From Apium graveolens (taxonomy: Eukaryota > Streptophyta > Magnoliopsida > Apiales > Apiaceae): 64,000 bases of DNA. The notes beneath the pieces were generated by a model. That model was not told the origin of the DNA. It was given only the letters and a program-made list of their open reading frames with translations, and ran no database searches. Below, piece by piece: positions 20,295-31,121 of the stretch; positions within the stretch are counted from its first letter, which is position 1, and each line of letters opens with the position of its first letter. The stretch spans positions 66,405,669-66,469,668 of the forward strand of contig NC_133650.1 in assembly GCF_009905375.1 (NCBI RefSeq), given 5' to 3'. A program made the translations under genes and the position numbers.

Positions 20295-23200
20295 TTAAGA
20301 GTAATTAAGCATACCTAACTCACTTACCAACCTTGAAAAGGTGGATTCATCCAGTGGCTTGGTAAAGATATATGTAAGCTGCTTCTCACTGGAAACAAAA
20401 TGTAGTTCCACAGTACCATTCATTACATGTTCCATTATGAAATGGTACTTGATATCTATGTGCTTTGTCCTTGAATGTTGTACTGGATTTTCAGTGATGG
20501 TAATTGCACTTGTGTCATAAAATAGGAATCCTCTCAACTTGCAAACCATAGTCTAGCAATTGATTTCTCATCCATTAAATATGTGCACAGCAACTGCCAG
20601 CAGCAATATATTCAGCTTCAGCTGTAGAAGTAGAAACTGAATTTTGCTTTTTACTGAACCAGGACACAAGCTTGTTTCCTAGAAATTGACAGGTTCCTGT
20701 TGTACTCTTTCTATCAATTCTACAACCTGTATAATCTGCATCTGAATAACCAGTTAGATTAAAACCAGAATCTCTAGGGTACCAAATGCCAAGGTTTGGC
20801 GTTTTCTTGAGATATCTGAAAATTCTCTTGATAGCTATTAGGTGAGATTCTCTAGGATCAGCCTGAAATCTAGCACATAAACATGTAGCAAACATTATAT
20901 CTGGCCTACTAGCTGTTAAGTACAAAAGTGAGCCAACCATGCCCCTATAACTTGAAATATCCACAGACTTTTCAGTAGTGTTTAACTCAAGCTTAGTTGT
21001 AGTGGCCATGGGAGGTTTTGCAGATGTGCAATCCACTAGATCAAACTTCTTTAAAAGATCAAAAATATATTTAGTTTGACGAATGAATATTCCATCACTA
21101 ACTTTCTTAACTTGTAAACCAAGAAAGTAAGTCAGTTCTCCCATCATACTCATTTCATACTTACTTTGCATCAATTTGGCAAACTTTTTGCAAAGTTTCT
21201 CATCTGTAGAGCAAAAAATAATATCATCTACATAAATTTGAACAAGTATACTAGAGCCATTAACATTTCTAAAGAATAAAGTTTTATCTACAGTACCTCT
21301 TGTGAAATGGTTTTCCAAAAGGAACTTTGATAAAGTGTCATACGAGGCTCTAGGTGCTTGCTTCAGTCCATAAAGTCCATAATAGACATGTTCTGGAAAA
21401 TTTGGATCTTCAAAACTAGGAGGTTGACTGACATAGACTTCCTCCTCCAAATCTCCATTCAGAAAGGCACTTTTGACATCCATTTGATAGACCTTGAAAT
21501 TGGCATGAGCTGCATAGGCTAAGAAGATTCTGATGGCTTCAAGTCTTGCAACAGGAGCAAATGTTTCATCAAAATCAATTCCTTCTTGTTGACAATAGCC
21601 CTTAGCAACCAATCTAGCTTTGTTCTTGACTACTATGCCATTTTCATCCATCTTGTTTCTGAATACCCATTTGGTGTCTATTGGATTCTTTCCTTTAGGC
21701 TTGGGCACCAGCTTCCATACATTATTCCTTTCAAATTGGTTTAGCTCTTCCTACATAGCTAAAATCCAATCAGGATCCAACAAAGCTTCTTCTACCTTCT
21801 TTGGCTCTTCCTTGGAAAGAAAGCTACTGTATAGACATTCTCCTTGAGTTGCTCTCCTTGTTTGAACTCTAGAATAAACATCACCAATAATAAGCTCAAA
21901 GGGGTGATCTTTTGTCCATTTTATTTGTTGAGGTAGATTGGCTCTAGATGAAGAGGCCTCATTGTTGTCTTGATGTGTGATTGAGTTTTGATTGTTAGAA
22001 ACTCCCCCTGAGTTTGTGGATCTTTGATTTGAGAAAGGGGAACTTTCTATAGGTGATCTATCTGGATTTCCAGCTTCTCTTGATAACCCGACGGATGGTG
22101 AGTTTTGAGTACCGACGGATGAGGCTGGTTGTCTCCCGACGGATAACGCAGATTACCTCCCGACGGATGAAGCATTATGCAACTCGACAGATGTTGAGTT
22201 TTGTGCTTCATTGGTAGTGGATGTTTCTGCATTATCCTTAGATACAGTTTCTTGATCACTTCCATCATCACTGTCATCACTAACCATCTCCACATTGTCG
22301 AATTTGAGGCTTTCAGGGTAATCTCCATCTTGCAATCCTTCAATCTTTTTATCATCAAACACAACATGTATTGATTCCACAACAATGTTGGTTCTTAGAT
22401 TGTAGACTCTATATGCTTTACCAACAACATATCCAACAAAAATTCCTTCATCTGCTTTAGCATTAAACTTCCCATTTTGATCAGTTTGATTTCTCAGAAT
22501 ATAGCACTTGTAGCCAAAGACATGAAGAAAATTTAGAGCTGGCTTCTTATTCTTGAACAATTGATATGGAGTCATGCATCTTGCTTGATTAACCAGAGAA
22601 ATATTCTGAGTGTAGCATGCAGTATTAACAGCTTGAAATCAGGATGATTATTGACTTGCCTTTTGTGATTGATGATGATTTCACTAGCCTCATCTTTAGA
22701 CTTTAGGAAATATGTCCAAGAGAACTTTGAGAAATTATCTACAATTACTAGGCAAAATCTTTTTGTTGAGATAGACAACACATTGACTGGTCCAAACAAA
22801 TCCATGTGTAGCAGTTGCAAAGGTTCTTCAATTGTTGAATCAAGTTTCTTCCTGAATGATGCTTTAATCTGCTTCCCTTTTTGGCAGGCATCACACAGTC
22901 CATCCTTAGAAAACTCCACTAGAGGAATGCCTCTAACCAGTTCTTTCTTTACTAGTTCATTCATGGTCTTGAAGTTTAAATGGGATAGCTTCTTGTGCCA
23001 TAGCCAACTTTCATCCTGACTTGCTTTACTGAGAAGACAAGTAACAGATTCTGTATTAGATGAGTTGAAATCAGCTAGGTACACATTTCCTCTTCTCACA
23101 CTAGTGAGAACCACTTTGTTGCTCCTTTTATTAGTCACAACACAGGCTTTTGAGTTGAAGGTTACTGAGTTGCCTTTATCACAAAGCTAGCTGATACTCA

Positions 23201-23423
23201 ACAAATTATGTTTGAGACCATCCACTAAGGAAACCTCCTCAATGATGACATTGTCCTTTGAAATCAAGCCATATCCCACAGTATAACCCTTGTTGTCATC
23301 TCCAAAAGTAATACTTGGGCCAGCTCTCTCCTTAAACTCTGTGAGCAGGGTAGAATCACCAGTCATGTGTCTTGAACAACCACTATCCAAGTACCAAAGA
23401 TTCTTTCTGTTTCCCTGCATACA
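20295..23423 (-). pseudogene. pol: Copia A pol: protease, integrase (deleted), RT, RNase H
   Basis: From right to left the domains are: protease with an intact active site (YLDSGCSRHMTGD, about 23390-23350), the integrase zinc-binding part (WLWHKKLSHLNFKTMNEL, with CDACQKGK), and the start of the integrase core with the first catalytic Asp (LHMDLFGPV). A deletion of about 208 bp at 22634 then removes the second Asp and the Glu of the DDE triad. The linker at 22088-22192 carries five ATCCGTCG motifs. RT follows ([31 protein letters not shown], catalytic YVDDIIF near 21240), then RNase H ([24 protein letters not shown]), ending GMLNYS at 20295. The RT has lost about four residues near 21380 and has stops near 21752 and 20570. 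The enzyme set is inactive. Confidence 0.92.
22088..22192. repeat. ATCCGTCG motif cluster in the integrase-RT linker of copia A
   Basis: Five inverted-orientation copies (CCGACGGATG type) at about 22-25 base spacing. On the coding strand they encode repeated S-V-G/R units (NASSVGR, PASSVGTQ). Homologous clusters lie at 49539-49644 in B and 59639-59744 in C. Confidence 0.82.
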
Positions 23424-23434
23424 TCAAAATCAAA

Positions 23435-25833
23435 TCAAGTTGATTTTGGTACCCAAGTTTCCTTGGGTCCTGCCTTGTTAGCTTTCTTTTTCTGTTTCTT
23501 AGGCATTATCTCATTTGACTTGGGGATATCAGATTCATCCTTGGTCATTTGAGTTGGGCCTTTGAAACTATTCATTGCAACAGAATTATCATGCATATTA
23601 TAATCAATAGGGAATGGCATGCTATTAGTAAACATGTTATTCCAGTAAGGCATGCTAAATGGCATTTGTGGCATACTAAATGCAGCATAATAAGGACTAG
23701 ATGCAAATGGCATGTTGGCAAACTGTGCATTCATATTCTGTGTAGACATAGCATTCATAGGCATGGGAGGCATGGCATTCATGTTAGGAAAGTGAGGTGG
23801 CACAGACATGGAAGTAGGCATGATAGATTTGCAATTAACAGACAAATGATTTATACTACCACACTTCACACAGATTTTTCTAGGAGCATATTTATCAGGT
23901 GTGTAGTTATTGTGTTTGTTAATCCCTAATTTACCATTTCTATTATTTTTCTTTTTAGCCTCTGTTTTTACCTCAATCTTTTCAAGTCTATCACTTAAAT
24001 ATTTAACAGTCATCTAACCAACATTAGCCTTTTTCCCTTTCTTAACTTGAATCGATTCTCCTGAAACAAAGTTCTTGGAAACAGACCCATACTTCTCATT
24101 CAGCTTAACAAGTTTGGCTTTACTGATAGGCTTGCTCACAGCCGCCGGATGAGGATTTTCATCATTCCACGGATAACCCTTTTTGTTATCCGACGGATGA
24201 TCCTCATCATCCATCGAGTCTACATCTGTTAGCACTCCATCTACCAAATTTGGTTCTAGTTTCTCTTTTTCATTTTCCAGGCTGCATCACAGAAAGACTC
24301 AATTCCTTGAACTTTGGTGATTTGAGCATGGACATCCCTAGATGTTTTCCATGCCTTAATCACCTCTTGTTCATGCTCGAGCTACTTCTTTAAAATTTCT
24401 TCTTTCTTCAAAGACTCAGTTAATTCCTCCTTGGCAATCTTACACTCAATTCTTAACTTTTCAAAGTCAATGAACTGAGACTCAAGCACATTATTTCTCT
24501 CTCTCAAAAACAAATTGTTTTCTTTGATTTTAGCATTTTCTTTAGTAAGAGACTTAAGTGTAATACGCAAATGATATAACTCTGTAGACATGTCATTTAT
24601 GGCATCATTACACTCAGCTTTAGATAAATGTGCAAGGTTTGTAGTAATTACCTGATTACTTGAAGAACTTGTTTCTGTCTCATCAGACTTGGCCATTAGG
24701 GCTAGATTAACATAGCTGACATCTTCATCTCCATCCAGACCATCTGCTGCCCAGTCATTTTCTTGTATTATGAAAGCCCTTTCCTTTTGTTTGAGCAGCT
24801 CAAAGTATTTTTGCTTATAATCCACAGGCTCAAACTTTTTCTTACTGGAATCTGACTTCCTACACTCACTGGCAAAGTGCCCGGCCAAGCCATATTTGAA
24901 ACATTTGAATTTTGATTTATCCACCATGTTTCTATTTGGCTTGGCTGCTCCAAAGTCCTTCTTGAAATTGAGCTTGGAAAATCTCCTGGAAAGAAATGCT
25001 AGGTGTTCATCAATGTCCTCCATGTCACATTGGCTCAAAGAATCTTCATTTTCAGCTGCAAGCCCCTTGCCCTTGCTTTCACAGACCCTTGAAGTTGACT
25101 CAACAGCTTCCATCTTCACTTCCTTCTCTTTTTACAACTCAGCAACTAGTGCAATGGATCCTCCTTTCTTCTTTCCTCTCTCCATCCTCTCATCTTGCTC
25201 TATTTCAAGCTCATAAGTTTTCAGGATGCCATAAAGTCTCTCCAAAGTAAACTCCTTATAATCTTGTGAGTTTCTTAATGAGACTGCCATTGGTTTCCAT
25301 TCCTTTGGAAGAGATCTAAGGAATTTCAGATTGGAGTCTTTTGTCTGATAGACCCTTCCATGCAACTTTAGAGCATTTAGTAGTTTTTGAAACCTACTAA
25401 AAATGTCAGTGAGAGACTTACTTTCTTCAATATGAAAATGCTCATATTGCTGAATCAGAAGCTGAATCTTGTTTTCTCTAACTTTCTTAGTGCCATCACA
25501 GATGATCTGTATTGTGTCCCAAACATCCTTGGCAGTTTTGCAGCTGATAATGTTGTTAAACATATATCCATCAACTCCATTAAACAGGATATTCATGGCC
25601 TTTTTATCCTTTCTGACTTGTTCAATGTCAGGATCAGACCATTCATGCCTTGGCTTGGGGACTGATGGCTCATTTCCTGTTGCAACTCTCATTGGAACAT
25701 GAGGGCCTCTTTTTATGCAGTCAACATAGGCCTCATCTTGAGAAAGTAAATGAAGATGCATCTTTACCATCCAATGATGGTAATTATCTTTATCCAGAAA
25801 AGGGATCTTGACTCCAACATCCTTCTTGTTCAC
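23435..25833 (-). pseudogene. gag: Copia A gag with two zinc knuckles, broken
   Basis: It starts at 25833 (MNKKDVGVKIPFLDKDNYHH). The N-terminal copia-gag region contains CKTAKDVWDTI, and the core contains SLTDIFSRFQKLLNALKLHG and ERLYGILKTYELEIEQ. The first zinc knuckle (24862-24903) has Tyr in place of the second Cys. A coiled-coil-like stretch follows (LKSLTKENAKIKENN to ELTESLKKEEILKK). An acidic segment with ATCCGTCG motifs (24141-24219), a second intact knuckle (23831-23872, CVKCGSINHLSVNC) and a Met/Pro/Asn-rich tail come next, then the stop after WVPKST at 23435. Stops lie at about 25131, 24380 and 24014 and there is a frameshift near 24260. Gag at roughly 800 codons is long for copia but usual for SIRE-like elements. 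Confidence 0.9.
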
Positions 25834-25880
25834 CTTGCTGTATTGTTTTGATCTTTAAACTCTTTGTAAGTTAAGAGCTT

Positions 25881-25892
25881 GCTCTGATACCA
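25881..25892 (-). promoter_or_regulatory. Copia A primer-binding site
   Basis: On the minus strand this reads TGGTATCAGAGC, two bases inside the 5' LTR, and is complementary to the initiator-Met tRNA 3' end. Confidence 0.92.
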
Positions 25893-25894
25893 AT

Positions 25895-26932
25895 TGTTAG
25901 TCCCTTAACAATATAACAAGAATTATGGAAGGGGGGTTGAATGGAATTCTTGAAACTTTTTCTTGATTAAAAGTATTCTAACTCGATTATATATATAAGT
26001 GTGAATTGATTAGCACAATGCGGAATAGTTACTTAAATGAATCAAAACACAAGTAATTAAAAATAAGAGTCTTTAAAAACTTTCTGGTGGATTTGAATGA
26101 TCCCACCAGAGATATATAATATATATCGAGAGAACTCTGTGTCCAAAATGCTCACAACTGCTTACAAATATTGAACAACTAAAAATGCAGAGAAATGCTA
26201 AGAATTCTGCTTACAAATGTTTCGCTGCTTCTATCTCAGATTTTTCCCTAGTTGCTACTTCTTGGTTTATATATATCACCAAGATTACAAAGTAATGAGA
26301 CGGGATAATAAAACAAAAACTATCTAGTCTATTACAATGCTACTTCATTACTCTATTCCAGCATCTTTGAATATCTTCATAAAAGCATGGAAATGGCAAT
26401 GCTTCTTTGTTCTCGAAAACCCAGTTGAATAAGCTACCACATTCTATTTGCATCCACTCGATGCATGTGACTGTGTTGTCACTGTCAACAGATATTTGAA
26501 TTCTTTATCCGTCGGGTTCATGATCATCCATCGAGATATTGATCATCCGTCGGGTTGTTGATCATCCGTCGAATTCATTGTTTGTTCATCCGTCGGGTAG
26601 CAATCAGGCACTTGACTTCATTTCACTTATACAGAATTACAAGACATCATCTATGTACAATTAATCAACCTATTCTGCATATCTAACTAAGGTCAACATG
26701 ACTCAAATACTACTACAGATTCTAAACAATGTGTATGCAGAAATGTGCTACAGACTTATTGTTACATAAGCTACTCACTGGATGGATAATAAGTCATCAT
26801 CCGTCGGGACTATATTGAGTCATCCGTCGGGACTATAAACCTTATTCATCGAGTGCTACATAATTTCACTAAGTAAAATCTACCAAGGTGTTTTGTTCAT
26901 GTAATTATCAAGTACACAACATATACACAACA
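25895..26932 (-). repeat. Copia A 5' LTR (right copy, 1038 bp)
   Basis: It begins TGTTAGTCCC and ends TACACAACA, the same length as the left LTR. Motif clusters lie at 26506-26600 and 26777-26850. Confidence 0.93.
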
Positions 26933-27548
26933 AGCTAAAAGGAGCCGCATGGTTTTCAAAGATAGATTTGCAATCAGGCTATCATCAATTGAAGGTTAAA
27001 GCTGAAGATATTCCCAAGACTGCATTCCGTACGAGATATGGACATTACGAGTTTCTTGTAATGGCATTCGGTTTGACCAACACGCCAGCAACATTCATTG
27101 ATCTGATGAACAGGGTATTCAAGAAATACTTGGATAAATTCGTGATTGTTCATTGATGACATCTTGATTTACTTAAAGACGGAAGAAGAGCATGCTGAGC
27201 ACTTGAGGATTACTTTGCAAATTCTGAGGAAAGAGCAACTGTATGCAAAATTCTCGAAATGTGAATTCTGGTTGAAAGAAGTACAATTTCTAGGACACAT
27301 CATCAGTAGTGAAGGCATTCAAGTTGATCCAACGAAGATTGAAGCTGTGTTGAGTTGGGAAAGGCCAAAAACACCGACAGATGTTCGAAGTTTCTTGGGA
27401 TTGGCAGGATATTATATAAGATTTGTCAAAGATTTTGCAAAAATAGCAACGCTGTTGACCAAGTTAACTCGGAAAAGTGAAAAGTTCGTATGGGATGACA
27501 AATGTAAAGAAAGTTTCCAAGAGATGAAGAATCGATTAGTAACCGCAC
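26933..27548 (+). pseudogene. pol: G1 reverse transcriptase, middle part
   Basis: This resumes G1 RT after copia A ([39 protein letters not shown]). The catalytic region reads KFVIVH, then a one-base shift, then [14 protein letters not shown] at about 27150. So the expected YVDD-type box has lost its normal frame (a single-base insertion near 27150). It is followed by [20 protein letters not shown] and [17 protein letters not shown]. It is cut at 27548 by copia B inside RLVTA. The remaining G1 RNase H, integrase and 3' LTR lie beyond the window. Confidence 0.9.
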
Positions 27549-28573
27549 TGTTAGTCCCTTAACAATATGACAAGAATTACGGAAGGGGGGTTTGAATGGA
27601 ATTCTTGAAACTTTTTTTTGAAATAAAATGTTTTAACTAAAATATAAATATAAGTGTATTGATTAGCACAATACGGAATAAAAACTTAAGTGAATCAAAA
27701 CACAAGTAACTAAAAATAAGAGTCTTTAAAAACTTTCTGGTGGATTTGAATGATTCCACCAGAGATATATATATTATATATCGAGAGAACCCTGTGTGCA
27801 AATATGCTCACAACTGCTTGCAAATATTGAACTACTGAGAATACAGAGAAATGCTAATAATTCTGCTTACAAATGTTTCTCTTGTTATGTTCCCAGATCT
27901 ATGTTTCTATTTGCTACTTCTTGGTTTATATATTACCAAGATTACAAAGTCAAAAGACAGGATCATTATAAAAACTATCGGGTCTAATACTTTGCTACTT
28001 TGTTTTCTATTACCCAGTTAATAGGCTTCCTCATTCCATTTGCATACACTTCGACGCATGTGACTATGCTATCACTGTCAACCGATATTTGAATTCTTTA
28101 TCCGTTGAGTACATGATCATCCGTCGAGTTTATGATCATCCGTTGATGGCTTTATTGATCATCCATCGACTGCTATATTGAACATCCGTTGATAGCCATT
28201 TGATCATCCGTCAATGGCTTTGTCAATCATCCATCGATAGCTATTTTGGCACTTGACTTCATTTCATTCTGCAGAATTACAAGACATCATTTATGTACAA
28301 TTAATCAACCTATTCTACATATCTAGTTAAAGTCAACATGACTTATATGCTACTACATAATCTATACAAAGGTGTATGCAGAAATGTGCTACAGACTCAT
28401 TATTACATAAGCTACTCACTCGATGGATAATAAGTCATTATCCGTCGGGACTATAATGAGTTATCCGTCGGGACTATAATTCTTATCCGTCGAGTGCTAC
28501 ATTATTTCACTAAGTAAAATCTACTTAGGTGTTTTGTTCATGTAATCATCAAGTACACAACATATGCACAACA
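27549..28573 (-). repeat. Copia B 3' LTR (1025 bp)
   Basis: It begins TGTTAGTCCC and ends ATGCACAACA, followed by the PPT at 28574-28582. It carries seven ATCCGTCG-type motifs at 28098-28239, several mutated at the CpG (ATCCATCG, ATCCGTTG), and further copies near 28418-28496. Confidence 0.9.
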
Positions 28574-28762
28574 ATCTCCCCCAATTTATGTCTACTGGAA
28601 TTGTAGCCATAAATTAAGAGATACTTGATGATAACAAAACACCCTGAACATACAACTTTAAAAGAAAGTAGATAATACTGAAAAGTGCTTCAAATAACAA
28701 AATGTACAAAGTTTAGCTCACAGTCATTTTCAAGATGCTCCTCTAGCCTGAGCAGATTTATC

Positions 28763-31121
28763 TAGTTCCTTGAAGGTCTGGATCTTCTTCCAAGCTTTCT
28801 GTTGTTTTCTTCAATCTGATTTTGGAGCTGCCTGTGGAATTCCAGTTCATCAGATTCTGAGAGATTTAGCTTTCCTTACATTTCCAAAAGAGTCTCATTG
28901 CTAGAGATGCTCAATTGGTCTTCTAATCTGAAGAATCTTCTCACACCTTTGTCATCAATGAACTCCATCAGCCAGTAGGGCCTTAGATGCACTCTTCTCC
29001 CTGTGTATGGGATGATTAGAGTCTTTGGGAGTGCATCTTTAGCTCTAACACTCCTTAGTTCTTCAATCTTCTTCAATACTAGTCTTCTTGCAGTGACATT
29101 GAACCCAAAGTTCTTCTTGAAGGATGAATAAACTTTAATCAGTACAGCTTGGCTCTTTTGAAGAATCCTGTGAAGTGGCCACTGAATCTCCTTTCCTCCT
29201 TTGTACTTGAATACTAACCTTTCAGGTAGGTTTCTGTATGCATCAATACCTCTTACTTCATCTAGTTCATCCAGATAGATATTTAGATCTAAAAATTCTT
29301 TGATGTCATACAAGTACAGATAGTCTCCCCTATTGACTTTGGGCTGAACTTTGACTATAGATTTGGATTTGAGAGGTGACAGCTTCACTTTCTTGACTGC
29401 TCTTGACTTTGTCCTTTTTGGCTTGCTAAGGATTGGTAGATTGAAGTCTGGAATTGGTATGTTCTCCCATTCTATTGGCTCATCCTTGGGCACAATAGGT
29501 TCATCATGAATATTCCTGTAGGGATCCACCACCCTTATGTCTTCAAATACCACAGAGTGCTTTGTTGCTTGAGTTGTAGCTGGTGTGGATTCCTTAGGAA
29601 ATTGATCTTCCAATTCCTTGTCAACAACATCCAGTTTCCTTTTTGTTCTTCTAGCCAGTTCTTTCTTTCTTGGGGATTTATTCCGTTCTTCAAGCTTCTT
29701 CTTTGATTCAGTAGCTTGAGATGGTTGAGAGGGAATTTGTTGAGAAGAATTCACAGCCTGTAGCTTGGCAAAGATAGCAAACTATTCTTTCTTTTGTTTA
29801 GACTTCTTTGCATCTAGAGCATCTTGCCTCTTTTCCTGCTTCAATCTGGCTTTTTCTTCTTTCTTTGCTTGAGCAAATTGTGGATGTCCAGCTACCACAC
29901 AAATTTCCTTTCCATTTCTGAATATCTTTGCAATTCTCTTTCTTGAGGATGAATCAGCTGGATCTTTGTAGACTTTGGAGACTTGATGCAGGAAGATTGT
30001 CCTCTTTCCAGATAGTTCATGCTCATCTCATTCACACTAATTTGCTTAACTTGAGAGTGATGGATGGCTGATTTAACTGGCTTCTTGACAAGTTCAAACT
30101 TCTTCTGTATCTCCTCACTAATCTTCTCCTAGTTGACCAAACTCAACTTTTCTTTCTCAGCAACTTTCAAGTTGGCTGCTGCTGCTTGAATCAGATCTAT
30201 ACCATCTGTGACTGGTGGCTTTGAGATAGTAATTGAAGGCACAATTACTTTACTGATTTGTATCTGAAGCTTCTCCCCCTCATTTGGTCCTTTCTCCCCC
30301 TTTTTGTTATCATCAAGTTGAGTTGTGGAGGGGGTTTGAGCTGCCACCAGTTTTTGAAGTAGATCAGTTTGTTGGGCTTGATGGAGATGAATGGTTGTCA
30401 AAGATGCTTCCATGGCTGACATTCTTGTATCCAAGACATCTATCTTGGTTGACAGATTAGAATTTTTCCTTAATTGCCTCTTGATGCCAAGCATTGTAGC
30501 TTCTGGAAATTTAGAATCTATCCTATCTGAAATAGCCTTCTTCATCTCCTCAATATCACCCTTCATGGTGTCCACATCTCTAGCATGCTAGAGGCCTTGG
30601 ATTTGCTGAAGTTGCAGGGAGGCTAGATGTGCCTGAAGGATCTTCTTGGTGCTAGAATTGGTAGTGGTTTGAAGAGCAGTGTGAGATTGATTAATTAACT
30701 GGATCAGGGTTGTCTTGAAGTAATGCTCATCACAGTGCTTTGAGAATGCCCATGATGGCATACCTGACCTTGAGCTTGAGCCTACTTCTCCCCCTATGTC
30801 CATTGCTTCATCTTCACTATCCCCACTCCCATCTCCAAAGAAATCAGCTGAATCCCCAGTCTCATAGTCCACATCACCAGCTGTAGAAGGCAAAGCTGTG
30901 ATGGCATCCTTAGCCCTTTGCATAGACTGGGTGGTATGCACCAGATTGAGCATCCTTTCTGCATTGTCATTTCCCTGTTTAGCTAGAATTTGATAAGCTG
31001 GAACAGGGTGAGTTAATGCCTCAGCATCAAGGGAAGTAGAATCCATAACAGCTTTAGGATGCTAAGATAATCCTTCCCTGTCTGCATCCTGGACATTTAT
31101 TGACTCACTAGCAATGACATC
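28763..31121 (-). pseudogene. Copia B third gene, C-terminal half
   Basis: This is the C-terminal half of the post-pol accessory ORF, ending at the TAG at 28763. It contains the conserved basic domain (RNLPERLVFKYKGGKEIQW, RRVHLRPYWLMEFIDDKG) and, to the right, the middle coiled part (DTRMSAMEASLTTIHLHQAQ). Stops or shifts lie near 28876, 29783, 30130 and 30588, and about 130 bp present in A (around 16450-16590) is reduced near 29970. It is cut at 31121 by gypsy G2. The target ACATC is duplicated at 31117-31121 and 45216-45220. Confidence 0.8.

Larger units (their letters stand above)
13996..26932 (-). mobile_element. Copia A: complete nested SIRE-like Ty1/copia element (12.9 kb)
   Basis: This is a full-length minus-strand element with two LTRs of 1038 bp (13996-15033 and 25895-26932), PBS, gag, pol, a large third gene and PPT. 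Flanks are AACTA (13991-13995) and AGCTA (26933-26937), a target duplication with one change. In the first ~185 aligned LTR bases I count about six differences, so it is fairly young. The large size, the order gag-pol-extra gene and the RNase H motifs suit the SIRE/Maximus lineage. It is not autonomous: integrase carries a deletion and all three genes have stops. Confidence 0.93.

Noticed and set aside
23549..23929. 126-codon plus-strand frame opposite copia gag (His/Arg/Ile-rich), also seen at 51208 and 61349
   Set aside because: It is the antisense shadow of the Met/Pro/Asn-rich gag tail. Its conservation follows from the gag sequence.
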